Below, piece by piece: positions 9,006 through 17,354 of a stretch of DNA of 64,000 bases (position 1 is its first letter; each line of letters begins with the position of its first letter). A model generated the notes under the pieces. It was not told where the DNA came from. It ran no database searches and was given only the letters and a program-made list of their open reading frames with translations. The stretch comes from Corynebacterium sp. NML98-0116 (GTDB lineage: Bacteria > Actinomycetota > Actinomycetes > Mycobacteriales > Mycobacteriaceae), in the NCBI RefSeq assembly GCF_001767255.1, contig NZ_CP017639.1, positions 1,882,875 to 1,946,874 on the forward strand. The letters run 5' to 3'. The position numbers and the translations under genes are program-made.

Positions 9006-9845
9006 TCAGAGCGAACGCCGATCACGAGTTGTGTTGGCTCGTGCCTCCCACTCCTGCTCTGGTGGGTACACAACATGGTCGAATGTCAGTCCCTTCGCGG
9101 GGGCTAACGGTACGTCGGCGCGCCGCTCAGTGGCGTCGAGCAGTCCAGTGGCCCACGCCAGGTCGCGCTTGCCCTGCCCGACCGTGAGGCACGTCGCGGT
9201 CAGTGCGCGCACCATGTTCCAACAGAACGCGTCGGCACTGATGTGTGCCTCGTAGAGCTGCGGCTCCGCCTCCGTGGAAGCGTCCACCCAGCGAAAGCTG
9301 TGCACGTCGCGGATCGTCGTCGCGTGCGGTCGCGGCTTGCAGAACGCCGCGAAGTCGTGCAGCCCGAGAAGCACGTCGGCGGCCTGCTGCATTAGCTGCA
9401 CGTCGACCGGGCGAGCCCACACTGCAGTGTCACGCGTCCGTGTCGGCAGCGCCCCCGCTGGGTTGGTAGTAACGCGGTAGATGTAGTGACGCGCCATCGC
9501 CGAGAAGCGAGCGTCGAACTCAGGGGCAACCTCCCGGACTTGTTGCACTCGGATGTCGTCCGGTAGCAGTTTGGCAAGGCGACGCACCAGGCGCGCAGGA
9601 TCACCGTCAAGAGAGCGCTGCTGCAACGCGGCCGGGTCGATGTCTGCGTGCGCAACCTGGCCACGGGCGTGGACCCCCGCATCCGTACGGCCCGCGACTG
9701 TCAGGGCGACGGGGTGGCGCAGCACAAGCGCGAGCGCGTCCTCCACGGTTCCTTGGACGGTCCGCAGGTCTCCCTTCTGCCGGGCCCAGCCGTGGAAGTC
9801 GGTGCCGTCATAGGCGATGTCGAAACGCAGCCGCATCGTGTTCAT
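9006..9845 (-). CDS. truA: tRNA pseudouridine(38-40) synthase
   Basis: 279-aa enzyme converting uridine 38, 39 or 40 of the tRNA anticodon arm to pseudouridine. The N-terminus MRLRFDIAYDGTDFHGWARQ and the motif GRTDAGVHARGQ with catalytic Asp55 are diagnostic. Two in-frame ATGs exist (9845 and 9836); neither has a strong ribosome binding site, and the longer form is given. It follows rplQ, the usual truA position in bacterial alpha operons, but a terminator-like hairpin (9891-9922) lies between them. Confidence 0.95.
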   Translation of the reverse strand: MNTMRLRFDIAYDGTDFHGWARQKGDLRTVQGTVEDALALVLRHPVALTVAGRTDAGVHARGQVAHADIDPAALQQRSLDGDPARLVRRLAKLLPDDIRVQQVREVAPEFDARFSAMARHYIYRVTTNPAGALPTRTRDTAVWARPVDVQLMQQAADVLLGLHDFAAFCKPRPHATTIRDVHSFRWVDASTEAEPQLYEAHISADAFCWNMVRALTATCLTVGQGKRDLAWATGLLDATERRADVPLAPAKGLTFDHVVYPPEQEWEARANTTRDRRSL

Positions 9846-9890
9846 TCGTTACAGGCTAGCAAACTGGTCGCGTGCTCTTAGAATGCGAAA

Positions 9891-9922
9891 ACCCCGCGAC
9901 ACCGTGAAGGTGGACGCGGGGT
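9891..9922 (-). terminator. Rho-independent terminator after rplQ
   Basis: Stem ACCCCGCG/CGCGGGGT with an inner CACC/GGTG pairing; reading on the minus strand the hairpin is followed by TTTTCGC. It lies between the rplQ stop (9962) and truA (9845), so it should end or attenuate the alpha operon before truA. Confidence 0.75.
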
Positions 9923-9961
9923 CTCATGTGGTTGAGCTAGAAAAGCTCACTCAGCGGAGGA

Positions 9962-10348
9962 TTAGTCCTCCTTGGAAGCCTTCGCCTCAGCTGGCTCCAG
10001 AACCAGGGAAATCTGGGTCATTGGAGCGTTGTCGCCGGAGCGAGGTGCAACCTTGATCAGGCGGGTGTAGCCGCCGTTGCGGTTTTCGAACTTCGGTGCA
10101 AGCTCGTTGAACAGGTATGCAACGATCTGCTTGTTCGGAAGCTTCGCAGCAACAGCGCGGCGTTCCTGCAGGGAACCGCCCTTCGCCTTGGTGATCAGCT
10201 TCTCAGCGTATGGGCGAAGTGCTTTCGCCTTTGCATCGGTCGTCGTGATGGCGCCGTGCTCGAACAGGGACTGCGCCAGGTTAGACAGAATGTGCTTCTG
10301 GTGGGCGGCGGACCCTCCGAGACGGGCACCCTTCTTCGGGGTAGGCAT
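9962..10348 (-). CDS. rplQ: 50S ribosomal protein L17
   Basis: 128 aa, starting [20 protein letters not shown], the standard bL17 N-terminus; length is normal. It is a large-subunit protein near the peptide exit tunnel. It is the last gene of the alpha operon, 42 nt after rpoA, and is followed by a strong hairpin terminator. Confidence 0.97.
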   Translation of the reverse strand: MPTPKKGARLGGSAAHQKHILSNLAQSLFEHGAITTTDAKAKALRPYAEKLITKAKGGSLQERRAVAAKLPNKQIVAYLFNELAPKFENRNGGYTRLIKVAPRSGDNAPMTQISLVLEPAEAKASKED

Positions 10349-10390
10349 TTTCGTACTCCTCGTATGGGATTGTGAGCGCGTGCTCTTGGT

Positions 10391-11404
10391 TTACTCGGTT
10401 TCTTCCGCGGTGTCGTCGACGTAGTCACCAGTCTCGGCGTCGTAGCCTTCGATCTGGGTCGGGTCGAAATCTTCCGGAGCGTCCTTCAGCGTCAGGCTCA
10501 TGGAGGCGAGCTTGATCTTGACCTCATTGATGGACTTCTCGCCAAAGTTGCGGATATCCATCAGGTCGGTTTCAGAGCACTCAGCCAGCTGGCCGACGGT
10601 GTTGATGCCCTCGCGCTTCAAGCAGTTGTAGGACCGGACAGAGAAGTTGAGATCCTCAATCGGCAGGTTGTAAGCCGCGATGTACTCCGTCTCCTGTGGG
10701 GACGGGCCGATCTCGATGCCTTCTGCTGCCGTGTTCAGCTCACGTGCCAGGCCGAACAGCTCCACCAGGGTGGAACCGGCCGAAGCCAACGCGTCGCGAG
10801 CGGACATGGAGTTCTTCGTCTCCACGTCGATGATCAGCTTGTCGAAGTCGGTGCGCTGCTCAACACGGGTTGCCTCAACCTTGTAGGCAACACGGGTCAC
10901 TGGCGAGTAGATCTGGTCGACCGGAATGCGGCCGGCTTCCCCACCAGAGTTCGGCATCGCTGGGACGTAGCCACGGCCACGCTCCACGACAAGCTCCATC
11001 TCAAGGCGTGCCTGCTCATTGAGCGAAGCGATGTGCAGATCCGGGTTGTGGATCTGAACATCAGCTGGCGTCTCAATGTCGCCGGCGGTAACGACTCCCG
11101 GGCCTTCAACGGACAGGTACATCACGACTGGCTCGTCGGACTCCGACGACAGCACGATGTCCTTGATGTTGAGGATGATCTCGGAAACGTTTTCCTTCAC
11201 ACCGTTGATGGTGGTGAACTCATGGAGCACACCATCAATCTTGATCGAGGTAACCGCTGCGCCCGGAATGGACGACAGCAGCGTACGGCGCAGGGAGTTA
11301 CCCAGCGTGTAACCAAAACCTGGCTCGAGTGGCTCGATGATGAACTTCGAGCGGTTGGTATCGATGTACTCCTCGGTCAGCTGCGGACGCTGTGAGATGA
11401 GCAT
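10391..11404 (-). CDS. rpoA: RNA polymerase alpha subunit
   Basis: 337-aa alpha subunit. Residues about 1-230 form the dimerisation and assembly domain ([17 protein letters not shown] is the conserved segment); residues about 255-320 form the alpha-CTD with [14 protein letters not shown] and the helix-hairpin-helix region, which contacts upstream promoter DNA and activators. It ends with an acidic tail. It sits between rpsD and rplQ. The 117-nt gap to rpsD contains a perfect 12-bp palindrome ATACGTACGTAT (11481-11492), whose role is unknown. Confidence 0.97.
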   Translation of the reverse strand: MLISQRPQLTEEYIDTNRSKFIIEPLEPGFGYTLGNSLRRTLLSSIPGAAVTSIKIDGVLHEFTTINGVKENVSEIILNIKDIVLSSESDEPVVMYLSVEGPGVVTAGDIETPADVQIHNPDLHIASLNEQARLEMELVVERGRGYVPAMPNSGGEAGRIPVDQIYSPVTRVAYKVEATRVEQRTDFDKLIIDVETKNSMSARDALASAGSTLVELFGLARELNTAAEGIEIGPSPQETEYIAAYNLPIEDLNFSVRSYNCLKREGINTVGQLAECSETDLMDIRNFGEKSINEVKIKLASMSLTLKDAPEDFDPTQIEGYDAETGDYVDDTAEETE

Positions 11405-11521
11405 GAACTTCTCCTTTTCCGGCTACCACTATATGAAGCCGCGAGAATATGGACTTTCGGAAAGATATCGCACCGCTTGTATACGTACGTATCGACGCAG
11501 TGCGGGGTGAAGTAAGCGGGC

Positions 11522-12127
11522 TTACTTCGAGTAGAGCTCGACGATGAGCTGCTCCTGCAGCGGCACCTCGATCTGAGCGCGCTCCGGCAACTGGTGCACG
11601 AGAATGCGCAGGGTGTCCGGAACGACCTGGAGCCATGCCGGAACAACGGCGTCCAGCAGGTTGTCCTGGGCCTCTTCGAACCAAAGCATCTTGCGGGACT
11701 TGTCACGAACATCGATGATGTCGTACTGCGTGACCTTGTAAGAAGGAACGTCGATACGCTTGCCGTTCACGGTGAAGTGACCGTGGGAAACAAGCTGACG
11801 TGCCTGGCGGCGCGTGCGCGCCAGACCTGCACGGTATACAACGTTGTCCAGACGGGACTCAAGCAGGATCAGCAGGTTGTCGCCGGTCTTACCTGGGAGG
11901 CGGTTGGCCTCCTCGTAGTAGCGACGGAACTGCTTCTCCATCACTCCGTAGGTGAAGCGAGCCTTCTGCTTCTCCTGGAGCTGGAGCAGGTACTCAGATT
12001 CCTTGATGCGAGCGCGGCCAGCCTGCCCTGGAGGGTACGGGCGACGCTCGAAGGACATGTCACCGCCGACGAGATCGACGCGGAGGCGACGGGACTTACG
12101 GGTAGCAGGGCCGGTATAACGAGCCAT
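11522..12127 (-). CDS. rpsD: 30S ribosomal protein S4
   Basis: 201 aa, starting [19 protein letters not shown]. It contains the S4 RNA-binding domain ([20 protein letters not shown]). uS4 is a primary 16S rRNA binder that nucleates 30S assembly and, in Escherichia coli, represses its own operon. It lies 27 nt after rpsK in the alpha operon. Confidence 0.97.
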   Translation of the reverse strand: MARYTGPATRKSRRLRVDLVGGDMSFERRPYPPGQAGRARIKESEYLLQLQEKQKARFTYGVMEKQFRRYYEEANRLPGKTGDNLLILLESRLDNVVYRAGLARTRRQARQLVSHGHFTVNGKRIDVPSYKVTQYDIIDVRDKSRKMLWFEEAQDNLLDAVVPAWLQVVPDTLRILVHQLPERAQIEVPLQEQLIVELYSK

Positions 12128-12154
12128 GATGTATTACCTCTTTTCCTTTCTGCC

Positions 12155-12559
12155 TTAAACGCGACGACGCTTCGCCGGACGGCAGCCGTTGAACGGCTGT
12201 GGGGTCACGTCAGAGATCGAGGACACCTCCAGGCCAGCAGCCTGGAGCGAACGGATTGCGGTCTCACGGCCGGAGCCTGGACCCTTGACGAAAACGTCAA
12301 CCTTCTTCATACCGTGGTCCATCGCCTTACGAGCAGCGTTCTCAGCTGCCATCTGAGCAGCGAACGGCGTGGACTTGCGGGATCCCTTGAAGCCAACGTG
12401 GCCGGAGGAAGCCCAGGAAATAACAGCACCGGTCTGATCCGTGATCGAGACGATGGTGTTGTTAAAGGTCGACTTGATGTATGCGTGGCCAGCAGCCACG
12501 TTCTTCTTTACGATGCGACGGCCACCACGGCGCGCACCGGAACGAGTCTTAGGAGGCAT
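12155..12559 (-). CDS. rpsK: 30S ribosomal protein S11
   Basis: 134-aa uS11 with the conserved core [18 protein letters not shown] and C-terminal [11 protein letters not shown]. It is a platform protein of the small subunit that contacts the mRNA exit region. The start codon lies 3 nt after the rpsM stop, so the two are tightly coupled. Confidence 0.97.
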   Translation of the reverse strand: MPPKTRSGARRGGRRIVKKNVAAGHAYIKSTFNNTIVSITDQTGAVISWASSGHVGFKGSRKSTPFAAQMAAENAARKAMDHGMKKVDVFVKGPGSGRETAIRSLQAAGLEVSSISDVTPQPFNGCRPAKRRRV

Positions 12560-12562
12560 GGA

Positions 12563-12931
12563 TTACTTCTTCTTTCCTGCGATGGTCTTCTTCGGGCCCT
12601 TACGAGTGCGAGCGTTCGTCTTGGTGCGCTGCCCGCGAACAGGCAGGCCACGACGGTGACGAAGGCCCTGGTAGGAGCCGATTTCAATCTTGCGGCGGAT
12701 GTCTGCCTGCACCTCACGACGCAGGTCGCCCTCTACGGTGTAGGAGGACTCGATTGCGTCACGCAGTGCGGACAGCTGATCGTCGCTCAGGTTGTCCGTA
12801 CGCAGGTCTGGAGAAATGCCCGTCTTCTCGAGCAGCTCCGTGGCGCGGGTTGCGCCGATGCCATAAATGTAAGTAAGTGCGATCTCCATGCGCTTATTGC
12901 GCGGAAGATCAACACCAGCTAGACGTGCCAT
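12563..12931 (-). CDS. rpsM: 30S ribosomal protein S13
   Basis: 122-aa uS13 ([20 protein letters not shown]), with the helix-hairpin-helix segment [19 protein letters not shown] and a basic C-terminal tail reaching the P-site tRNA. First gene after a 179-nt gap downstream of infA. There is no rpmJ gene in that gap, although many bacteria place L36 there. Confidence 0.97.
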   Translation of the reverse strand: MARLAGVDLPRNKRMEIALTYIYGIGATRATELLEKTGISPDLRTDNLSDDQLSALRDAIESSYTVEGDLRREVQADIRRKIEIGSYQGLRHRRGLPVRGQRTKTNARTRKGPKKTIAGKKK

Positions 12932-13110
12932 GTGGAACGTACCTTTCGGGTTGTTACGGCGGTTTTCTCCCTATCCGCCCACGCCAACCAACTCTTTATC
13001 CGGACCGTACCGGAGGATGGGCCGTGATACACGTGGCTTTGGCCACCGTAGCCAAAGGTAAGCGACGCGCAGCAACGCCACGCGTCTGGGTAAGGAGGCT
13101 TCAAACGAAA
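12932..13110 (-). promoter_or_regulatory. rpsM leader with hairpin
   Basis: 179-nt non-coding gap between infA and rpsM. It holds a perfect 7-bp stem with 7-nt loop, CTTTGGC-CACCGTA-GCCAAAG, at 13037-13057. No T-run follows, so it is not a typical terminator. It could be a ribosomal-protein feedback site for the rpsM-rpsK-rpsD-rpoA-rplQ unit, as S4 acts in E. coli, but the structure has not been compared. Confidence 0.35.
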
Positions 13111-13329
13111 TTACTTGTAGCGGTACGTAATACGCCCACGGTCCAGGTCGTATGGAGACAGCTCCACAATGACCCGGTCTTCAGGAAGGATGCGGATGTA
13201 GTGCTGGCGCATCTTGCCACTGATGTGAGCAAGGACCTCATGCCCGTTGTCGAGCTCGACACGGAACATAGCATTCTTCAAAGGTTCGACGATGCGACCC
13301 TCTACCTCAATGGCGCCTTCTTTTGCCAT
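13111..13329 (-). CDS. infA: Translation initiation factor IF-1
   Basis: 72-aa OB-fold factor that occupies the ribosomal A site during initiation. The start is placed at the ATG of [11 protein letters not shown] (13329) because this gives the standard family length; a 3-codon longer form exists at 13338. GGAAG and GGAG lie upstream. It is separated from the L,D-transpeptidase by a hairpin terminator and about 196 nt, so it probably has its own promoter, which was not identified with confidence. Confidence 0.96.
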   Translation of the reverse strand: MAKEGAIEVEGRIVEPLKNAMFRVELDNGHEVLAHISGKMRQHYIRILPEDRVIVELSPYDLDRGRITYRYK

Positions 13330-13475
13330 ACACTCCACTTCCTATAGCTCACGGAACACAGCGATCCTCATTGATGCGCAGTGTTTCCGCTGGTAGCTGA
13401 CGTAAAACATACTTGTACTACGTGGTGCATAAACACCAGTGGTCAACTATATCCCTTCACCAGCACAAACACAAG

Positions 13476-13505
13476 CCCACCTGCGAAGCTAAGTCCGCAG
13501 GTGGG
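13476..13505 (-). terminator. Terminator hairpin after the L,D-transpeptidase gene
   Basis: Perfect 10-bp stem CCCACCTGCG/CGCAGGTGGG with a 10-nt loop, 20 nt past the transpeptidase stop. The following minus-strand tail GCTTGTGTTTG is only moderately T-rich. Confidence 0.65.
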
Positions 13506-13525
13506 CGTCGAAAAGAATGGAGCAG

Positions 13526-14299
13526 CTAGAAGACGAAGACCTTGTCCCCGATAGCCAGATCCTGGAAGTAACGTTGGGCATCCGCGCGGTACATGCGAAC
13601 GCAGCCGTGCGAGAGAATCGACGGATCCCCCTGGTGGAACGCGATACCGTTGTTGGTGAAGTACGTCGCGTACGGCATCGGCGCATTGCCAAACTCCCAC
13701 GAGATCTCATCCTTCACCTTGCGGTTGACGTAGAACGTACCCTTCGGCGTATCAAGTCCAGGCCTGCCCGGACCGATCAGGTCAGCCGTGTAGTACATCT
13801 GGCCGTTATTCTGCAGCCAGGAACGGCGTCCGCCGGTGTCCACACACACCTTCGCATCCTTCGGACATGGGCCGTAATCGAACGCGGGTTGTGCAGGTGG
13901 CGCCGGGCGTGCAGCTGGTTTCGGCGCTGGCTTCGGAGTCTTCTCGGCGATCAAGCCTGGGTAGAAGCGTTCGACAGTAGCATCGATGCTTGCCTTCGCC
14001 TGGGCTGGCAGGTCCTTGTTGATTGCCGCCAATCCGTCGGCCTGCGCGCGCAGCGAGTTGCGGGTCTGCCATGCTCGCTCACGTGCGTCGGGCGTACTGG
14101 AGCCGATGCTGGAAAGCTGAGACTGCGTCTGCTCAAGCAGGGCACCCAGTCCACCATTCGAAGACATCGCTGGCATCTGCTGCGCCTCCGCCATCGCTGG
14201 CTGGGCAAGCAGGGAGGCGGCGACGCCAATTCCAACACTCAAACCGGCAAGCTTGCGGCTCAGTTGGGATGGCTTCGCATGTCGAGGTTGATAACGCAT
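13526..14299 (-). CDS. Secreted L,D-transpeptidase (YkuD domain)
   Basis: 257-aa exported enzyme predicted to make 3-3 crosslinks in peptidoglycan or attach proteins to it. It has a signal peptide (hydrophobic stretch 17-34, cleavage near PAMA at about 37), a helical region (50-115), a Pro/Ala/Lys-rich linker (about 121-138) and a C-terminal YkuD domain with HGCVRMYRADA (His231, catalytic Cys233). The linker suggests reach into the wall. It starts 14 nt after map, so the two are probably co-transcribed. The specific paralogue is not assigned. Confidence 0.88.
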   Translation of the reverse strand: MRYQPRHAKPSQLSRKLAGLSVGIGVAASLLAQPAMAEAQQMPAMSSNGGLGALLEQTQSQLSSIGSSTPDARERAWQTRNSLRAQADGLAAINKDLPAQAKASIDATVERFYPGLIAEKTPKPAPKPAARPAPPAQPAFDYGPCPKDAKVCVDTGGRRSWLQNNGQMYYTADLIGPGRPGLDTPKGTFYVNRKVKDEISWEFGNAPMPYATYFTNNGIAFHQGDPSILSHGCVRMYRADAQRYFQDLAIGDKVFVF

Positions 14300-14313
14300 G
14301 TGGGCAGTATAGC

Positions 14314-15114
14314 TTACTTCGCTTCGCGGACAGTGAGGATGCGCGGCCCGTCAGCCGTGGCGGCGACCGTGTGCTCCCAGTGCGATGCCGGGGCGCCGTC
14401 GATGGAAACGACCGTCCAGTCGTCACCGAGCACCTCCGTGTCGATCTCCCCGCCGAGGATCAGCATCGGCTCAATCGCCAACACCGACCCCTCCTGGATC
14501 ACAGGGCCGCGTCCGGGTTTTCCCTCGTTGGCAAGGTATGGATCCTCGTGCATCGTGCGTCCGATCCCGTGGCCGCCGTACCCGTCCACAATGCCGAGCT
14601 CCACTCCGAACTTCTCCTCTGCTGCATACGTCGCGCGTTCGAGTGCATGCGACACGTCGGTCAACCGGTTGCCCGGCACCATCGCTTTCAGCCCCTCGTA
14701 CAGCACCCATTCTGTTGCCTGGTTTAGCTTTTCGACGTCCGCTTCGAGCTCACCCACACCGAACGTCCACGCGGAATCCCCTACCCAACCATGCAAGGTC
14801 GCGCCACAGTCGATAGAGACCAGGTCTCCCTCGTGCAGCACAGTCTCTTTGTTCGGGATTCCGTGCACGACTACCTCGTTGACTGACGCACAGATCGACC
14901 CCGGAAAGCCCTGGTACCCCAAAAACGTGGGCGTGGCCCCGTGATCACGGATAACAGTCTCGGCGACCTTGTCTAAGTCGAGCGTCGACTTGCCGGGGGC
15001 GGCCGCCGCCCGCACCTCCTGCAGCGCCAGGCCGACGATTCGGCCTGCCTTCTCCATCGCGTCGAGCTGCTCAGGTGTCTTTGCGACAATCTTGCGTTTC
15101 CGGAACCCCATCAT
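14314..15114 (-). CDS. map: Type I methionine aminopeptidase
   Basis: 266-aa metalloprotease removing the initiator methionine. Metal-ligand motifs are present: [19 protein letters not shown] (two Asp), [12 protein letters not shown] (His), LAIEPML (Glu), and [10 protein letters not shown] (Glu). Two adjacent ATGs (15114, 15111) are available; AGGAAGG lies 6 nt from the first. It follows adk but a terminator stands between them, so a separate promoter is likely. Confidence 0.95.
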   Translation of the reverse strand: MMGFRKRKIVAKTPEQLDAMEKAGRIVGLALQEVRAAAAPGKSTLDLDKVAETVIRDHGATPTFLGYQGFPGSICASVNEVVVHGIPNKETVLHEGDLVSIDCGATLHGWVGDSAWTFGVGELEADVEKLNQATEWVLYEGLKAMVPGNRLTDVSHALERATYAAEEKFGVELGIVDGYGGHGIGRTMHEDPYLANEGKPGRGPVIQEGSVLAIEPMLILGGEIDTEVLGDDWTVVSIDGAPASHWEHTVAATADGPRILTVREAK

Positions 15115-15142
15115 TCGCTTCCTTCCTAGAGTTACTGCGTAA

Positions 15143-15181
15143 AAGGGCCGGTAGGCACTCGTCGAGTCCCTACCGGCCCTT
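15143..15181 (-). terminator. Rho-independent terminator after adk
   Basis: 13-bp stem AAGGGCCGGTAGG/CCTACCGGCCCTT; on the minus strand the run continues TTTTACGC. It ends the secY-adk unit before map. Confidence 0.8.
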
Positions 15182-15203
15182 GCGCCTACATAGACGCTGT
15201 ATG

Positions 15204-15749
15204 TTACTTCTTCAGCTGCGCCATCGCGCGCTCGTTGATTTCATCAACGTCACCAACAGCGTCGATGGAGATGATCTCGTCGCCGTAGTGATCAATCAGC
15301 GGCGCGGTTTCGTCGCGGTAGACCTTGAGGCGGGTGCGGATCGTTTCCTCATTGTCGTCCGCGCGGCCACGGGCGAGCATGCGCTCGACCACCACGTCTT
15401 CGTCGACAACAAAGTTGAGCACGCCGTCCAGCTTCAGGCCCTGCTTGCTCAGCAGCTCCTTCAGGATCTCTGCTTGCTCAACGGTGCGCGGGAAACCGTC
15501 GAGGAGGAAGCCGTTCGCAGCATCTTCCTGGCTGAGTCGGTCTTCCACCATGCGCGCGGTGACGTCGGTCGGGACCAGCTTGCCAGCGTCGATGTAGCTT
15601 TTCGCTTCGACGCCAAGCGGGGTGCCCTGGCCGATGTTCGCACGGAACAGGTCACCGGTGGAGATGTGCGGAACGCCGAGCTTCTCGGAGAGAATGGCTG
15701 CCTGAGTGCCTTTGCCAGCGCCGGGAGGGCCAAGTAGTACAAGTCGCAT
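15204..15749 (-). CDS. adk: Adenylate kinase
   Basis: 181-aa enzyme interconverting ATP + AMP and 2 ADP. P-loop [12 protein letters not shown] is at about residues 7-18, followed by the AMP-binding [15 protein letters not shown] and [11 protein letters not shown]. The LID is the short form, as expected for this length. The ATG shares one base with the secY stop (TAATG), indicating translational coupling. Confidence 0.97.
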   Translation of the reverse strand: MRLVLLGPPGAGKGTQAAILSEKLGVPHISTGDLFRANIGQGTPLGVEAKSYIDAGKLVPTDVTARMVEDRLSQEDAANGFLLDGFPRTVEQAEILKELLSKQGLKLDGVLNFVVDEDVVVERMLARGRADDNEETIRTRLKVYRDETAPLIDHYGDEIISIDAVGDVDEINERAMAQLKK

Positions 15750-17077
15750 TATCGCAACAGTCCTTCGTAGTTGGATTGGAGAAGTTGGGATTCAATTTGC
15801 TTGACCGTAGTCAATGCTACGGACACCATAATCAGGATAGCCGTACCGCCGAACGCGCTCATGCCACCGCGGCCAGCGCCGCCAATGCCGGCGTCGAGCG
15901 CCAGGTTCGGCAGGATCGCGATGAGTGCAAGGTAGAGCGCGCCAACGAACAAGAGGCGGTTCATCACGAACGCGAGGTACTCGGCGGTTGGGCGACCCGG
16001 ACGAATGCCTGGGATGAAGCCACCGTACTTCTTCATGTTCTCTGCCTGGTCGACCGGGTCGTACTGGATGGAGACGTAGAAGTAGGAGAAGAAGATGATC
16101 ATGGCGAAGTACGCCAGGATGTACTGCCAGGAGCCTGGGTTCTGCAGCCACGCCATGACGTTGTTCATCCACCAGTTGTCCGGCGGGGTCGTGTTGTTCA
16201 TGGTCACAATCTGCGTGATCAAGACAGGAACGTACATCAGCGAGGAAGCGAAAATCACAGGAATAACGCCAGCCTGGTTCACCTTCAGCGGCAGGTACGT
16301 GGAGGAACCACCGTACTGACGGCGCCCAACCATGCGCTTGGCGTACTGCACCGGGATACGACGCTGGCCCTGCTCGATGAAGATGATGCCAACGACCAAC
16401 GCAATGATCGCCGCAACGACCATGGCGAAGGTACCCGCGCCGGAGTTCTTCAGGATGTAGGCACCCTCGGACGGAAGCTTCGTCGCAATACCAGCGAAGA
16501 TCAGCAGGGACATACCATTGCCAACGCCCTTTTCAGTGATGATCTCGCCGAGCCACATAATCAGTACCGCACCCGACGTCATGACGATGATCATCATGAT
16601 GAGCGTCCAGATGTTGCGGTCCTCAATAAGCACCGGAATCCCCTGGCCGAGCAGCTGCTCACGGTCGGCCAGCGCCACAATACCTGCGGACTGCAGCAGC
16701 GCCAGCGCAACCGTGAGGTAACGCGTGTACTGCGTCATCTTGGTTTGGCCCGACTGCCCTTCCTTCTTCAACTCCTCGAACTTCGGAATCACCACGGTCA
16801 GCAGCTGCACGATAATCGACGCCGTAATGTACGGCATGATGCCAATCGCGAAGATGGACAACTGCAGCAACGCACCACCAGAGAACAGCCCGATGATGGA
16901 GAACATCGTGGCGTTGTCACCCTGAGCGACTTCCTCCAGACGGGAGTTAATCAACGCGTAGTCGACACCAGGCGTCGGAATCTGGGCACCAATGCGGTAC
17001 AGAATCATCAACGCAAGGGTAATCAGAATCTTCTTCCGAAGATCCGGGTCCTTGAACGCTTGCAATATAGCGGACAC
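15749..17077 (-). CDS. secY: Preprotein translocase subunit SecY
   Basis: 442-aa ten-helix channel protein of the Sec translocon. The start is placed at GTG 17077 ([16 protein letters not shown]) because AGGAGG lies 4 nt upstream and relatives begin there; an ATG at 17101 would add 8 residues. Conserved segments include [12 protein letters not shown] near the N-terminus and the C-terminal region with [10 protein letters not shown]. It is not directly after rplO as in many bacteria: the dms block sits between them. Confidence 0.96.
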   Translation of the reverse strand: MSAILQAFKDPDLRKKILITLALMILYRIGAQIPTPGVDYALINSRLEEVAQGDNATMFSIIGLFSGGALLQLSIFAIGIMPYITASIIVQLLTVVIPKFEELKKEGQSGQTKMTQYTRYLTVALALLQSAGIVALADREQLLGQGIPVLIEDRNIWTLIMMIIVMTSGAVLIMWLGEIITEKGVGNGMSLLIFAGIATKLPSEGAYILKNSGAGTFAMVVAAIIALVVGIIFIEQGQRRIPVQYAKRMVGRRQYGGSSTYLPLKVNQAGVIPVIFASSLMYVPVLITQIVTMNNTTPPDNWWMNNVMAWLQNPGSWQYILAYFAMIIFFSYFYVSIQYDPVDQAENMKKYGGFIPGIRPGRPTAEYLAFVMNRLLFVGALYLALIAILPNLALDAGIGGAGRGGMSAFGGTAILIMVSVALTTVKQIESQLLQSNYEGLLR

Positions 17078-17101
17078 AAAGCCTCCTGGCTCCTGCAGCA
17101 C

Positions 17102-17354
17102 TCACGCAGGAGATAGTGGACAGTACGGTTGCCAAAAGTGCACGTCACAACCACCGTAGCGGGCAGACGGGACACTCCAGACAGGATTGACCCCACTACT
17201 CTACCAGTTAGCAGGCCAAACCCCCGATTCGGCCAGCACCCCCGCGAGGGTTTCCAACTTTCGATTGAAAATCACTACACTCAAAAATAGGTAATTGATA
17301 TTACATTTATTCACGACTTTTCTGTAGAAAATCCTCGCATTCGAAGGGACAGCG
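17102..17354. promoter_or_regulatory. Divergent secY/dmsA control region with 14-bp palindrome
   Basis: About 250 bp between divergent genes. A perfect palindrome GTAAT-TGAT-ATTAC lies at 17291-17304, about 50 bp before dmsA. It is not a match to the FNR box (TTGAT-N4-ATCAA) or the GlxR/CRP consensus. GAAGGG at about 6 nt before the dmsA ATG is its ribosome binding site. Promoter hexamers were not assigned with confidence. Confidence 0.4.

Noticed and set aside
11594..12922. Plus-strand 442-codon frame opposite rpsD, rpsK and rpsM
   Set aside because: Shadow of three conserved ribosomal proteins; no initiation signal.
12932..13110. rpmJ (L36) between infA and rpsM
   Set aside because: No reading frame with the Cys/His pattern of L36 was found; the 62-codon ORF there has no family match.
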